A program made the translations under genes and the position numbers. From assembly GCF_014650455.1 (NCBI RefSeq), contig NZ_BMUZ01000002.1, positions 154,125 through 218,124 on the forward strand: a stretch of DNA of 64,000 nucleotides. Reading direction: 5' to 3'. Shown here piece by piece: positions 9,060 through 18,270 of the stretch. This DNA comes from Streptomyces xanthochromogenes. GTDB lineage: Bacteria; Actinomycetota; Actinomycetes; Streptomycetales; Streptomycetaceae. Every line of letters starts with the position of its first letter. Position 1 is the first letter of the stretch. Under the pieces are notes generated by a model. It was not told the DNA's origin. It saw nothing but the letters and a program-made list of their open reading frames with translations, and did not search any database.

Positions 9060-11102
9060 ATGGCTCAGGGAACCGCCCCCGCCACCGTCGCCCCCGGTGC
9101 GGGGCAGGAACGGCGGACCGTACTGGTCGCCATCGGCGCGCTGCTGCTGGGCATGCTGATCGCCGCGCTCGACCAGACCATCGTCTCGACCGCGCTGCCG
9201 ACCATCGTCAGCGACCTGGGCGGCATGGAACACCTGTCGTGGGTCGTCACGGCGTACATGCTGGCGTCGACCGCCGCGACACCGCTGTGGGGCAAGCTCG
9301 GCGACCAGTACGGCCGCAAGAAGCTGTTCCAGGTCGCGATCGTCATCTTCCTCATCGGCTCGGCACTGTGCGGCATCGCGCAGAACATGGGCCAGCTGAT
9401 CGGATTCCGCGCGCTCCAAGGACTGGGCGGCGGCGGCCTGATGGTGCTGTCCATGGCGATCGTCGGCGACCTCGTCTCGCCCCGCGAACGCGGCAAGTAC
9501 CAGGGCCTGTTCGGTGCGGTGTTCGGCGCCACCAGTGTGCTCGGGCCGCTGCTCGGCGGGTTCTTCACCGAACAGCTCAGCTGGCGCTGGGTGTTCTACA
9601 TCAACCTGCCCATCGGCGTGGTCGCGCTCCTCGTCATCGCCGCGGTGCTGCACATCCCGGCGCGCGGCACCCGGCACACCATCGACTACCTGGGCACCTT
9701 CCTCATCGCCTCCGTCGCGACCTGCCTGGTCCTGGTCGCGTCACTCGGCGGTACGACCTGGCCCTGGGCCTCGGCGCAGATCATCGGTCTTGCGGTGCTC
9801 GGCGTGGTGCTGCTCGTGGCGTTCGTCGCGGTGGAGCGCAGGGCCGTGGAGCCGGTGCTCCCGCTGAAGCTGTTCCGCATCCGCACGTTCACCCTCGTCG
9901 CCGTCATCAGTTTCATCGTGGGCTTCGCGATGTTCGGCGCGATGACGTACCTGCCCACCTTCCTCCAGGTCGTCCAGGGCATCTCGCCGACGATGTCCGG
10001 CGTGCACATGCTGCCGATGGTCCTCGGCCTGCTGCTGACCTCCACGGCATCCGGCCAGATCGTCTCCCGCACCGGCCGGTGGAAGGTCTTCCCCATCCTG
10101 GGCACCGCGATCACGGCGATCGGCCTGCTGTTCCTGCACCGGCTCGACGAGTCGAGCTCCACCTGGGAGATGAGCGCCTACTTCTTCGTCTTCGGCGCGG
10201 GTCTCGGCCTGGTCATGCAGGTCCTGGTCCTGGTCGTGCAGAACGCGGTGGACTATGCCGACCTGGGCGTCGCGACCTCGGGAGCCACCTTCTTCCGGTC
10301 GATCGGAGCCTCCTTCGGCGTGGCCATCTTCGGCACGATCTTCACCAACCGGCTCACCGGAAAGCTCTCCGACGCCCTGGCCGGACAGACGCTGCCGCCC
10401 GGCATCGGCCCCTCCACGATCTCCGCCGACCCGCACGCCATCGCCCAACTGCCGCCCGCCGCACGCCCACCGGTGCTGCACGCCTACTCCTCGTCCATCA
10501 CCGACGTCTTCCTGTACGCGGCCCCGGTCGTCCTCCTCGCCTTCGTGACGGCGTGGTTCCTCAAGGAGGACAAGCTGCGCGGCGCGGTCACCGCGCCCGA
10601 CACCAGCCAGACCCTCGCCTCCAATCCCGTCGAGCGGTCCTCCTACGACGAGTGTGCGCGGGCCCTTTCGGTGCTCGGCACGCGCGAGGGGCGCCGGGAG
10701 ATCTACCGGACGATCACCACGAAGGCGGACCTGGACCTGCTCCCGGCGGCGAGCTGGCTGCTGCTGCGCATCCGGAAGTACGGCTCCGCCGACCCCGCGG
10801 TGCTCGCCGAGCGCGCCCCCGTGCCGCTGCACGTCATCACCGAGGCAGCGCGCCAGGTGGAGGGGCGCGGGCTCGCCCGACGGGACGGACTGCCGCTGGT
10901 GCTGACCGAGGAGGGCCGCGAGGTCGCGGTGCGCCTGTTCGAGGCCCGCGAGGAGTCCTTGGCCGAACTGCTCGGCGACTGGTGGGGGCCCGACCGTCCC
11001 CGGGATCTGGTGAAGCTGATCGAGGAGCTGTCCTCGGAGCTGTCCGGCTCCGAGTCGGAACGGCCGACGGGCCCGGCCGCCCCGCGCGACCACGCGGCGT
11101 GA
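9060..11102 (+). CDS. DHA2-family MFS drug efflux pump fused to a winged-helix domain
   Basis: A 680-residue protein. Residues about 20-525 form a 14-helix DHA2 major facilitator. Motif C-like and DHA2 signatures include LLGMLIAALDQTIVSTALPTI, GKLGDQYGRKKLFQ and LGPLLGGFFTEQLSWRWVFYINLP. Such pumps export drugs by proton antiport. The last about 130 residues are soluble and resemble a MarR-type winged helix (DLLPAASWLLLRIRKYG, HVITEAARQVEGRGLARRDGLPLVLTEEGREVAVRLFEAREE). The ATG at 9060 immediately precedes the first helix region. Fusion of a DNA-binding-like domain to a pump is unusual; whether it binds DNA or has become structural is unknown. Confidence 0.88.
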   Translation: MAQGTAPATVAPGAGQERRTVLVAIGALLLGMLIAALDQTIVSTALPTIVSDLGGMEHLSWVVTAYMLASTAATPLWGKLGDQYGRKKLFQVAIVIFLIGSALCGIAQNMGQLIGFRALQGLGGGGLMVLSMAIVGDLVSPRERGKYQGLFGAVFGATSVLGPLLGGFFTEQLSWRWVFYINLPIGVVALLVIAAVLHIPARGTRHTIDYLGTFLIASVATCLVLVASLGGTTWPWASAQIIGLAVLGVVLLVAFVAVERRAVEPVLPLKLFRIRTFTLVAVISFIVGFAMFGAMTYLPTFLQVVQGISPTMSGVHMLPMVLGLLLTSTASGQIVSRTGRWKVFPILGTAITAIGLLFLHRLDESSSTWEMSAYFFVFGAGLGLVMQVLVLVVQNAVDYADLGVATSGATFFRSIGASFGVAIFGTIFTNRLTGKLSDALAGQTLPPGIGPSTISADPHAIAQLPPAARPPVLHAYSSSITDVFLYAAPVVLLAFVTAWFLKEDKLRGAVTAPDTSQTLASNPVERSSYDECARALSVLGTREGRREIYRTITTKADLDLLPAASWLLLRIRKYGSADPAVLAERAPVPLHVITEAARQVEGRGLARRDGLPLVLTEEGREVAVRLFEAREESLAELLGDWWGPDRPRDLVKLIEELSSELSGSESERPTGPAAPRDHAA

Positions 11103-11179
11103 ACCGCCCGCCGACCGGGCGGAACGGGGCGGCGTTAATTGGGTGGCGAGGACGGGGCGGCCCGGGATAGGCAGTGGCC

Positions 11180-11683
11180 ATGAGTTGGATCATGGCCGTC
11201 GAGCGGCCCGACACCCCCGACGCGAGCGTGCTGCGGCGCGACTACTACGACGAGGTGGCGAGCCGGTGGTACGGCAGACCGGCCACCTCCGAGGAGATCG
11301 AGCGGGGACTCACCGACGACGGCGCGGACCGGCTCCGGTCGCCGACGGGTGACTTCGTGGTCGGCCGGTACGAAGGGCGGCCGGCCGCGTGCGGGGGCGT
11401 CCTGCTGTGTGCCGAGGCCCCCGTGATCGACGGTACGGCCCCGGCGACGGCCGAGCTCACCCGCGTCTACGTCCGCCCCTTCGCACGCGGGACCGGGGGC
11501 GGCGGGGCGCTGCTCATGGCCCTGGAGGACGCGGCTCGGCGCCTCGGCGCACGGCGGATCGCCCTGGACACGCGGCACGATCTGGTCGAGGCGCGCGGGC
11601 TCTACGCGAAGCACGGCTATCGCGAGGTGGCGCCCTACAGCGAGGGCCCCTACAGCGAGCGCTGGTTCGCCAAGGAATTGTGA
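11180..11683 (+). CDS. GNAT-family N-acetyltransferase
   Basis: A 167-residue protein with the GNAT fold. Strand beta-4 and the acetyl-CoA loop read ELTRVYVRPFARGTGGGGALLMALEDAARRLGA, where RGTGGGG matches the pyrophosphate-binding R/Q-x-x-G-x-G/A motif. DTRHDLVEARGLYAKHGYREVAPY follows, the typical C-terminal helix with the NxxAxxLYxKxGF-like pattern. It acetylates an unidentified amine substrate. An in-frame GTG at 11174 is an alternative start two codons earlier. It begins about 75 bp after the efflux pump, so cotranscription is possible. Confidence 0.85.
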   Translation: MSWIMAVERPDTPDASVLRRDYYDEVASRWYGRPATSEEIERGLTDDGADRLRSPTGDFVVGRYEGRPAACGGVLLCAEAPVIDGTAPATAELTRVYVRPFARGTGGGGALLMALEDAARRLGARRIALDTRHDLVEARGLYAKHGYREVAPYSEGPYSERWFAKEL

Positions 11684-11710
11684 GGGCTCACCCCTCCAAC
11701 CCCGCTTCCG

Positions 11711-11755
11711 GCCGCGGGCCGTGGGGCCGGTCGCGCAGTTCCCCGCGCCCTCGAA
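11711..11755. repeat. Interspersed GC repeat, copy 1
   Basis: It contains the core GGTCGCGCAGTTCCCCGCGCCC, which recurs near 18.05, 26.45 and 42.07 kb and in degenerate form near 56.46 kb. It lies between the GNAT gene and the convergent DUF2330 gene. Confidence 0.7.
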
Positions 11756-11806
11756 CCCGCTCCCTTCCGCCCGCCGTGCGTGGCTCGCGCGCGGTCCGCC
11801 GCGCCC

Positions 11807-12928
11807 CTAAACGCCCGGGGTACGGGCGGCTTCGGCCCGGGCGCCGGCCCTCCGGCGGCGTGAAGCGGCGGCGCCCCCGGCCGCGGCCGGCAGCACCAGC
11901 AGGCCGCCGCCCACCGTGAGCAGCCAGGCCGGGACCCCGCCCACCGTCGTCAACTCGTCGGTGTACCGGACTCGTTGGAAGGGGGCGTCATCGGCGGCCG
12001 CCCTCAGTTCGTGGTCGCCGGTGATGAGGGAGGGCTTCGGGAAGGTCTGGGTCAGGGCGGTCAGATAGACCGGGGCGGCCCGGCCGGTCAGGTCGCCGAG
12101 CGCACCCGAAGGATGCTCGACCCGGCCCGCGAACAGCGTCTCGGGCGCCGGGCCGCCGATCGCGGAGGCCGTCTCCATGCGGTGGCCGGACAGGACGTAC
12201 AGGTTCAGGATCTGCGGCGTCCTCGCCTGCCGGGACAGCCGCATCGGGTAGACGGCGCGGTCGCTCGCGAAGGTCAGGCTCAGCGGGTCGAGGGGGCCGC
12301 CCAGGGTGCGCCCCGCCTGGTCGGGGGCCAGCCGGATCGCCACGTACTCCCACTTCTGCTCGACGTAGGGCCGCAGTTCGGTGGCGAGCGCGGGCGGGAG
12401 CCGGAAGCCGTTGCGGGCCAGCCAGTCGCGCAGCGCCGTCGGGTCGGAGGCGGTGAGACGGGCGACGTCGAAGGGGCCGAGCCGCTCGCGGCCGACCACC
12501 TCGACGGGAGGCGTCGCCCCGGCCCGTGGCGCGCCGTCGCCCACGCCGCGCTCCTCGGCGAACGGCCAGTCGCCGTCCCGGGGCCAGAAGTACGAGTGGG
12601 TGCGGTGCACCGGCGCGGAGAGCCCTTCGAGCTGGTCGAACAGGGCGCGGTCGCCGAGCTTCACGGTGGCCCGACTCGGCACCGGCATGATCCAGGCGGC
12701 TCGGGGCGCGTTCCCGTCGACGGTGAGCCGCATCACGATCTGCTCGGTGTGCCCGTCCCAGCGCACCACGGACGTCTCCTGACGCACACTCAGCTGACGC
12801 CCGCTCTGCGGCACCATCGCCCCGCAGCCGCACGCGTACGCCGGCGCCACCAGGGAACCCAGTTGCAGCGCCACCAGCGCGAGCGCCACCAGGAGCGCCC
12901 GCCGCCAGTGTCCTTGACCGTCCCGCAT
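11807..12928 (-). CDS. DUF2330 domain membrane-anchored protein
   Basis: A 373-residue secreted or anchored protein. The N-terminal signal sequence (RRALLVALALVALQLGSLVAPAYA) is followed directly by CGCGAMVPQ, the Cys-rich start typical of DUF2330. The body carries family patterns such as EQIVMRLTVDG, AAWIMPVPSRATV and WEYVAIRLAPDQAGRTLGGPLDPLSLTFAS. A C-terminal hydrophobic helix (VPAWLLTVGGGLLVLPAAAGGAAA) ends in an Arg-rich tail, which suggests cell-surface anchoring. Function in the family is unknown. Confidence 0.8.
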   Translation of the reverse strand: MRDGQGHWRRALLVALALVALQLGSLVAPAYACGCGAMVPQSGRQLSVRQETSVVRWDGHTEQIVMRLTVDGNAPRAAWIMPVPSRATVKLGDRALFDQLEGLSAPVHRTHSYFWPRDGDWPFAEERGVGDGAPRAGATPPVEVVGRERLGPFDVARLTASDPTALRDWLARNGFRLPPALATELRPYVEQKWEYVAIRLAPDQAGRTLGGPLDPLSLTFASDRAVYPMRLSRQARTPQILNLYVLSGHRMETASAIGGPAPETLFAGRVEHPSGALGDLTGRAAPVYLTALTQTFPKPSLITGDHELRAAADDAPFQRVRYTDELTTVGGVPAWLLTVGGGLLVLPAAAGGAAASRRRRAGARAEAARTPGV

Positions 12929-13027
12929 GTCCGCGTCCCCCGTGTGATCGACTGCCGGGAGCTACGACGGCGCCGCGGGACCGGCGGTTCCGCCCGTACG
13001 GCTGTGTCCGTTACGGGCCGGCCGCGG

Positions 13028-13747
13028 TCAGCTGCCGGGCGTGCCGCCGCCCAGGGCCGCGACATGGCCCGGGACCGGGATGCCGGTGGGCAGCGCCGGA
13101 TCGGCCTCGGGCGTCCCGAACGAGGTGCGCACCGGCACGACCCCGGCCCACAGGCCGAGCTCCCCGTCGGGCCCGTCAGCGTCGTCGGGCGGGCCCGATG
13201 CCGTCTTGACGGATGCCTCGTCGAGGGGCAGGGCGAGCAGTGAAGTAGCTGCCAGTTCCTTGGAGTTGGGGCGCCGGGCGTAGTCCCACTGACCGGGTGC
13301 GCAGTGCTCGGTCAGGACCTTGAGCCCGTGCAGGAGCTCGTCGCCGTCGGTGATGAGCCGGGGCACGGCGTACACCATCGCGCTGCGGTAGTTGACGCCG
13401 TGCTCGAACACCGAGCGTGCGAGCACGAGCCCGTCGATGTGCGTGACGGTCACACAGACCTCGGCCTCGGGCGCCCGCACGATGCTGCGGCTGGCGACGG
13501 ACCCGTGCACGAACAGCGTCCGGGTCGCGAAGTCCACTCCGTACACCGTCGGAACCACCATCGGGGTGCCGTCGACGACGACCCCGAGGTGGCACACGAA
13601 GCCGCCCCGCAGGATCGCGTCGAGGTCGGCGACCCGCGTACTGCCCTGCTCGCGGAGCCGCCGGTGCCGGGTCCGCTCGGTGACACCCAGCTCTGCCGAA
13701 TCTGCCGATGCCTGCCGGGGCTGCTGATCCGGTTGGTGTACGTCCAT
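13028..13747 (-). CDS. Pyridoxamine 5'-phosphate oxidase-like flavin-binding protein
   Basis: A 239-residue split-barrel flavoprotein of the PPOX/nitroimidazole-resistance-like group. It shows ILRGGFVCHLGVVVDGTPMVVPTVYGVD, LFVHGSVASRSIV, AEVCVTVTHIDGLVLARSVFEHGVNYRSAMVYAVPRLI and a final WAGVVPVRTSFGTPEAD that closes the barrel. Relatives use FMN or F420. The cofactor and substrate are not evident here. A tandem ATGCG microsatellite lies in the upstream gap. Confidence 0.82.
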   Translation of the reverse strand: MDVHQPDQQPRQASADSAELGVTERTRHRRLREQGSTRVADLDAILRGGFVCHLGVVVDGTPMVVPTVYGVDFATRTLFVHGSVASRSIVRAPEAEVCVTVTHIDGLVLARSVFEHGVNYRSAMVYAVPRLITDGDELLHGLKVLTEHCAPGQWDYARRPNSKELAATSLLALPLDEASVKTASGPPDDADGPDGELGLWAGVVPVRTSFGTPEADPALPTGIPVPGHVAALGGGTPGS

Positions 13748-13830
13748 TTTCCTGCCGATTCCGTCGCGATATGGGGGCAGTGCAACTGTTTCAGCAGGGA
13801 GGGGTGGGCATCAAGGGCTTTCGGTCCCCG

Positions 13831-13865
13831 ATGCGATGCGATGCGATGCGATGCGATGCGATGCG
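13831..13865. repeat. ATGCG pentanucleotide microsatellite, 7 units
   Basis: Seven perfect consecutive ATGCG units occupy 13831-13865, between the start of the flavin-binding protein gene (13747) and the stop of the APH-like gene (13965). No reading frame is affected. Confidence 0.95.
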
Positions 13866-13964
13866 CAGGGGTGGACGCAGGCGGGGCGGCGGCCAGGGCT
13901 CAGGGGTCGGGGGCAGAGGGCCAGGGCTGGGGGCTCAGGGGTCGGGTGGGCCAGAGCTGCGGGC

Positions 13965-14915
13965 TCAGGGCGCGAGGTCGAGGACGGCCTGGAGGTAGTC
14001 CTCCAGGCGTGCCCCGACGACACCCGGTGCGAGGTCGGTGCGGCCGAGCGTGCGCCAGGGGACGGCGACCTTCTCGGCGTCCGGGGCGAAGGCGAGCGCG
14101 TCCAGGAGCAGCCAGTGGACCAGGTCACGCCGGTCGGGCGAGAGCCGGCCGCCCGCGGCGAGGTACTGCCCGGGGAAGGCGAGGCCCGCCGGGACGCCGT
14201 AGAGCAGTGCGAGATTGGTCGAGCAGTGGGCCACGTCGAGGTCGGCCGGGCCCCAGGACGTCTCGACCCAGTCGACCACGCCGCTGATGTGCGGGTCGGC
14301 CCCGTCACCGGTGAACAGGACGTTGCCGGGGTGGAAGTCGCGGTGCAGGAAGACCGGCCGGTGGGCGGGCGGGCCGTGCCGGATGACGTCGACGGCGCGC
14401 CGCCAGAGGTCGGGCCGGCGGGTGGCTTCGGGAATCCGGACGCTTCCGGGAGAGGTCCAGGGCTCGTAGGTGCGCGGCCGGTGGGCCTCGTCGACCTCGA
14501 TGCGGTGGATGTCTAGGAGCTGCCGGGCCAGCAGCGGCGCGCGCCGGTCGGCGCCCGGCGGGTCGATGCGCACCTCGCCCGGCAGCAGCGACATGAGCAG
14601 CGAGGGGTGGTCGCAGTACGCCCCCTCGGGGTCGACGGCGATGAGCTCGGCGCCGGGCACGCCGGTGCGGGCGAGGAGCGTCAGGACGTCCGCCTCACGC
14701 CGGAGCAGCCCGGGGGCGGCCCGGGCGTAGAACTCCTTGACGAAGGAGCGGAGCACCACGGACCGCGGCCGCTCGCCGCCCACGGACAGGCGCCGCATCT
14801 CGGAGGTCCAGCCGCCGTGCAGCGCGACCGCCCCCTCCACGGGCGCGCCCACGTTCTTCTCCACCCAGCGCCGGGTGGTGTCCCAACTCGGCCTCGGACC
14901 AGTCCCATTGATCAT
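13965..14915 (-). CDS. Aminoglycoside phosphotransferase-family kinase
   Basis: A 316-residue APH/choline-kinase-fold protein. The catalytic loop is FLHRDFHPGNVLFTGDG (Brenner motif HxDxxxxN) and the metal-binding segment is HISGVVDWVETSWGPADLDVAH. An N-lobe with a substrate-facing PSLLMSLLPGEV precedes them. Members phosphorylate antibiotics or small-molecule hydroxyls. A resistance role is not implied by sequence alone. It is divergent in context from nothing conserved and sits downstream of the P450 gene on the same strand. Confidence 0.8.
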   Translation of the reverse strand: MINGTGPRPSWDTTRRWVEKNVGAPVEGAVALHGGWTSEMRRLSVGGERPRSVVLRSFVKEFYARAAPGLLRREADVLTLLARTGVPGAELIAVDPEGAYCDHPSLLMSLLPGEVRIDPPGADRRAPLLARQLLDIHRIEVDEAHRPRTYEPWTSPGSVRIPEATRRPDLWRRAVDVIRHGPPAHRPVFLHRDFHPGNVLFTGDGADPHISGVVDWVETSWGPADLDVAHCSTNLALLYGVPAGLAFPGQYLAAGGRLSPDRRDLVHWLLLDALAFAPDAEKVAVPWRTLGRTDLAPGVVGARLEDYLQAVLDLAP

Positions 14916-14938
14916 GGGGCCGAGGGTAGCGAGTGCCC

Positions 14939-14983
14939 GGGAGGAGACAGGGGCGGGGCGTAGGGGGACGGCCCCTGCCTCCC
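14939..14983 (-). terminator. Hairpin downstream of the CYP125-like gene
   Basis: CAGGGGC (14948-14954) pairs with GCCCCTG (14971-14977), with outer GGGAG/CTCCC arms (14939-14943 and 14979-14983). It lies 17 bp past the P450 stop codon. Confidence 0.5.
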
Positions 14984-14999
14984 GGTTCCGGGTGGCGGG

Positions 15000-16247
15000 T
15001 CAGTCGCGTGTCACCTGGAGACCCTTGATGCCGTTCAGCCAGGCCGAGCGCAGTCGGCGGGGATCGCCCGCGAGGCGCAGGTCGGGCAGGACGTCGGCGA
15101 TCGCGTTGAAGATCAGGTTGATTTCGAGCACGGCCAGGGACTTGCCGAGGCAGAAGTGCGGGCCCCCGCCGCCGAAGCCGAGGTGGGGGTTGGGGTCGCG
15201 GGTGATGTCGAAGCGGTGCGGCTCCTCGAAGACCTCGGGGTCGTTGTTGGCCGAGGAGTAGAAGATGCCGACGCGGTCGCCCGCCTTGATCTTCTGGCCG
15301 CCCAGTTCGGTGTCCTGGGTCGCCGTACGCTGGAAGGCGACGACCGGGGTGGCCCAGCGCACGATCTCCTCGGCGGCGGTCGCCGGGCGCTCGCGCTTGT
15401 AGAGCTCCCACTGCTCGGGATGGGTCAGGAAGGCGTGCATGCCGTGGCTGATCGCGTTGCGGGTCGTCTCGTTGCCGGCCACCGCGAGCAGGATCACGAA
15501 GAAGCCGAACTCGTCGGAGAGCAGATTGCCCTCGCCCTCGGCCGCCACCAGCTGCGAGACGATGTCCTTGGCCGGGCACTCCTTGCGGGCGGCCGCGAGG
15601 TTCATCGCGTACGACACCAGCTCCATCGCCGCCTCGGCGCCGATCTCCTCGGTGATCGCGTACTCCGGATCGTCGTACGCCGCCATCTTGTTGGACCAGT
15701 CGAAGATCTTGGTCCGGTCCTCCTGGGGGACGCCGATCAGCTCGGCGATGGCCTGGAGGGGGAGTTCGACGGCGATGTTGGTGACGAAGTCGAAGGTGCC
15801 GTTGTTCTTGTCGGCCTCCGCGAGCGCCGCGTCCACGATGGAGCGGGCACGGTCGCGCAGTGCGCCCTCCAGGGAGCGGATGGCGCGCGGGGTGAAGCCG
15901 CGCTGGACGATCTGGCGGACCCGGGTGTGCTCGGGCGGGTCCATGTTCAGCATGATCAGCTTCTGTACGTCGATCTGCTCGCGGCTGATCGACTCGTTGA
16001 AGCGGATCACCGCGGTGTTGGTGGTGGAGGAGAACAACTCCGGGTGCGTGGACACGTACTTGACGTCGGCGTGCCGCGTCACCGCCCAGTAGCCGTCGTC
16101 CTGGAAGCCGGAGATGCCGGTCGGCTGGGCGCACCACCACACCGGGGCGGTCCCGCGCAGCTCGGCGAACTCCGGGTGCGGTACGCGGGATTGGAGCAGG
16201 TCGGGGTCGGTGAAGTCGAACCCGTCGGGCAGGTGGGGGCAACGCAT
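15000..16247 (-). CDS. Cytochrome P450, CYP125-type steroid C26-monooxygenase
   Basis: A 415-residue soluble P450. The N-terminus LPDGFDFTDPDLL, the I-helix LLAVAGNETTRNAISHGM, EEIVRWATPVVAFQRTA (ExxR), the heme loop GFGGGGPHFCLGKSL (Cys thiolate) and the C-terminal RLRSAWLNGIKGLQV match CYP125 of Mycobacterium tuberculosis very closely. CYP125 oxidises the terminal methyl of the cholesterol side chain to the acid. It is divergent from a FadA5-like thiolase, the same pairing as in M. tuberculosis. The ATG at 16247 has GGAG six bases upstream. An in-frame ATG at 16259 directly abuts the TCTGACG operator and has no ribosome-binding site. A [3Fe-4S] ferredoxin at 29430 could supply electrons. 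Confidence 0.9.
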   Translation of the reverse strand: MRCPHLPDGFDFTDPDLLQSRVPHPEFAELRGTAPVWWCAQPTGISGFQDDGYWAVTRHADVKYVSTHPELFSSTTNTAVIRFNESISREQIDVQKLIMLNMDPPEHTRVRQIVQRGFTPRAIRSLEGALRDRARSIVDAALAEADKNNGTFDFVTNIAVELPLQAIAELIGVPQEDRTKIFDWSNKMAAYDDPEYAITEEIGAEAAMELVSYAMNLAAARKECPAKDIVSQLVAAEGEGNLLSDEFGFFVILLAVAGNETTRNAISHGMHAFLTHPEQWELYKRERPATAAEEIVRWATPVVAFQRTATQDTELGGQKIKAGDRVGIFYSSANNDPEVFEEPHRFDITRDPNPHLGFGGGGPHFCLGKSLAVLEINLIFNAIADVLPDLRLAGDPRRLRSAWLNGIKGLQVTRD

Positions 16248-16260
16248 CGGCCACTCCATG

Positions 16261-17654
<1,394 letters not shown>

Positions 17655-17930
17655 GGGGGTTTGCCCACCCGCCCGCCCGTTGCGCGGGGTTGGTTGGTTC
17701 CGGGCCTCCCCGGGGCTGCGCCCCGGATCCCTGCGGGGGCTTCGCCCCCTGGGGGTTTGCCCACCCGCCCGCCCGTTGCGCGGGGTTGGTTGGTTCCGGG
17801 CCCCCCGGGGCTGCGCCCCGGATTCCTGCGGGGGCTTCGCCCTCTGCCCCCCGGGGCTGCGCCCCGGATTCCTGCGGGGGCTTCGCCCTCTGCCCCCCGG
17901 GGCTGCGCCCCGGGCCTCTACGGGCTCGGG
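17655..17930. repeat. Tandem GC-rich repeats after fadA5
   Basis: Two adjacent near-identical copies of about 98 bp (about 17655-17751 and 17753-17848) share GTTTGCCCACCCGCCCGCCC and GCGCGGGGTTGGTTGGTTCC. Two more partial copies follow, of the 3' half CCCCGGGGCTGCGCCCCGG. Each contains strong inverted repeats. No gene is supported between 17655 and 18270. Confidence 0.85.
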
Positions 17931-17984
17931 GGCCGTTCGTGCCTGGGAGGGTGTCCGTCTGGAACGGGCCGGGCCGAGGGACCC

Positions 17985-18115
17985 CATGACGGGCTGGGCA
18001 TGTCCGTGTCGGGCCGTGCCGAGGGCGAGGTCTTCAGGGGCGCGGGGAACTGCGCGACCAGCCACGCACGGTCCGCGGACGGACACATGGGGCCCGGGGG
18101 CGCAGCCCCCGGAGG
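17985..18115. repeat. Interspersed GC repeat, copy 2
   Basis: It includes CCCCATGACGGGCTG and GGGGCGCGGGGAACTGCGCG followed by ACCAGCCACGCACGGTCCGC. The same modules in the same order occur at 26.35-26.48 kb and inverted at 42.04-42.15 kb. Confidence 0.75.
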
Positions 18116-18270
18116 CCCAGCCGTACCTTCTTGTCCCGGCGTGTTTCGGGGAGGGGCCGGAACCGGGGTCTGGGGCGCAGCCCCAGTGTCCGGAGGGGTG
18201 GGCCCAGGCCCCCTCCTGGGCGGGGGGTGGCCGGATGTCGCCGGGGGGCGGCGCCGCCTACGTTCGGGGG

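Noticed and set aside
11174..11182. Longer start for the acetyltransferase at GTG 11174
   Set aside because: Only two codons longer with no better ribosome-binding site; kept as an alternative.
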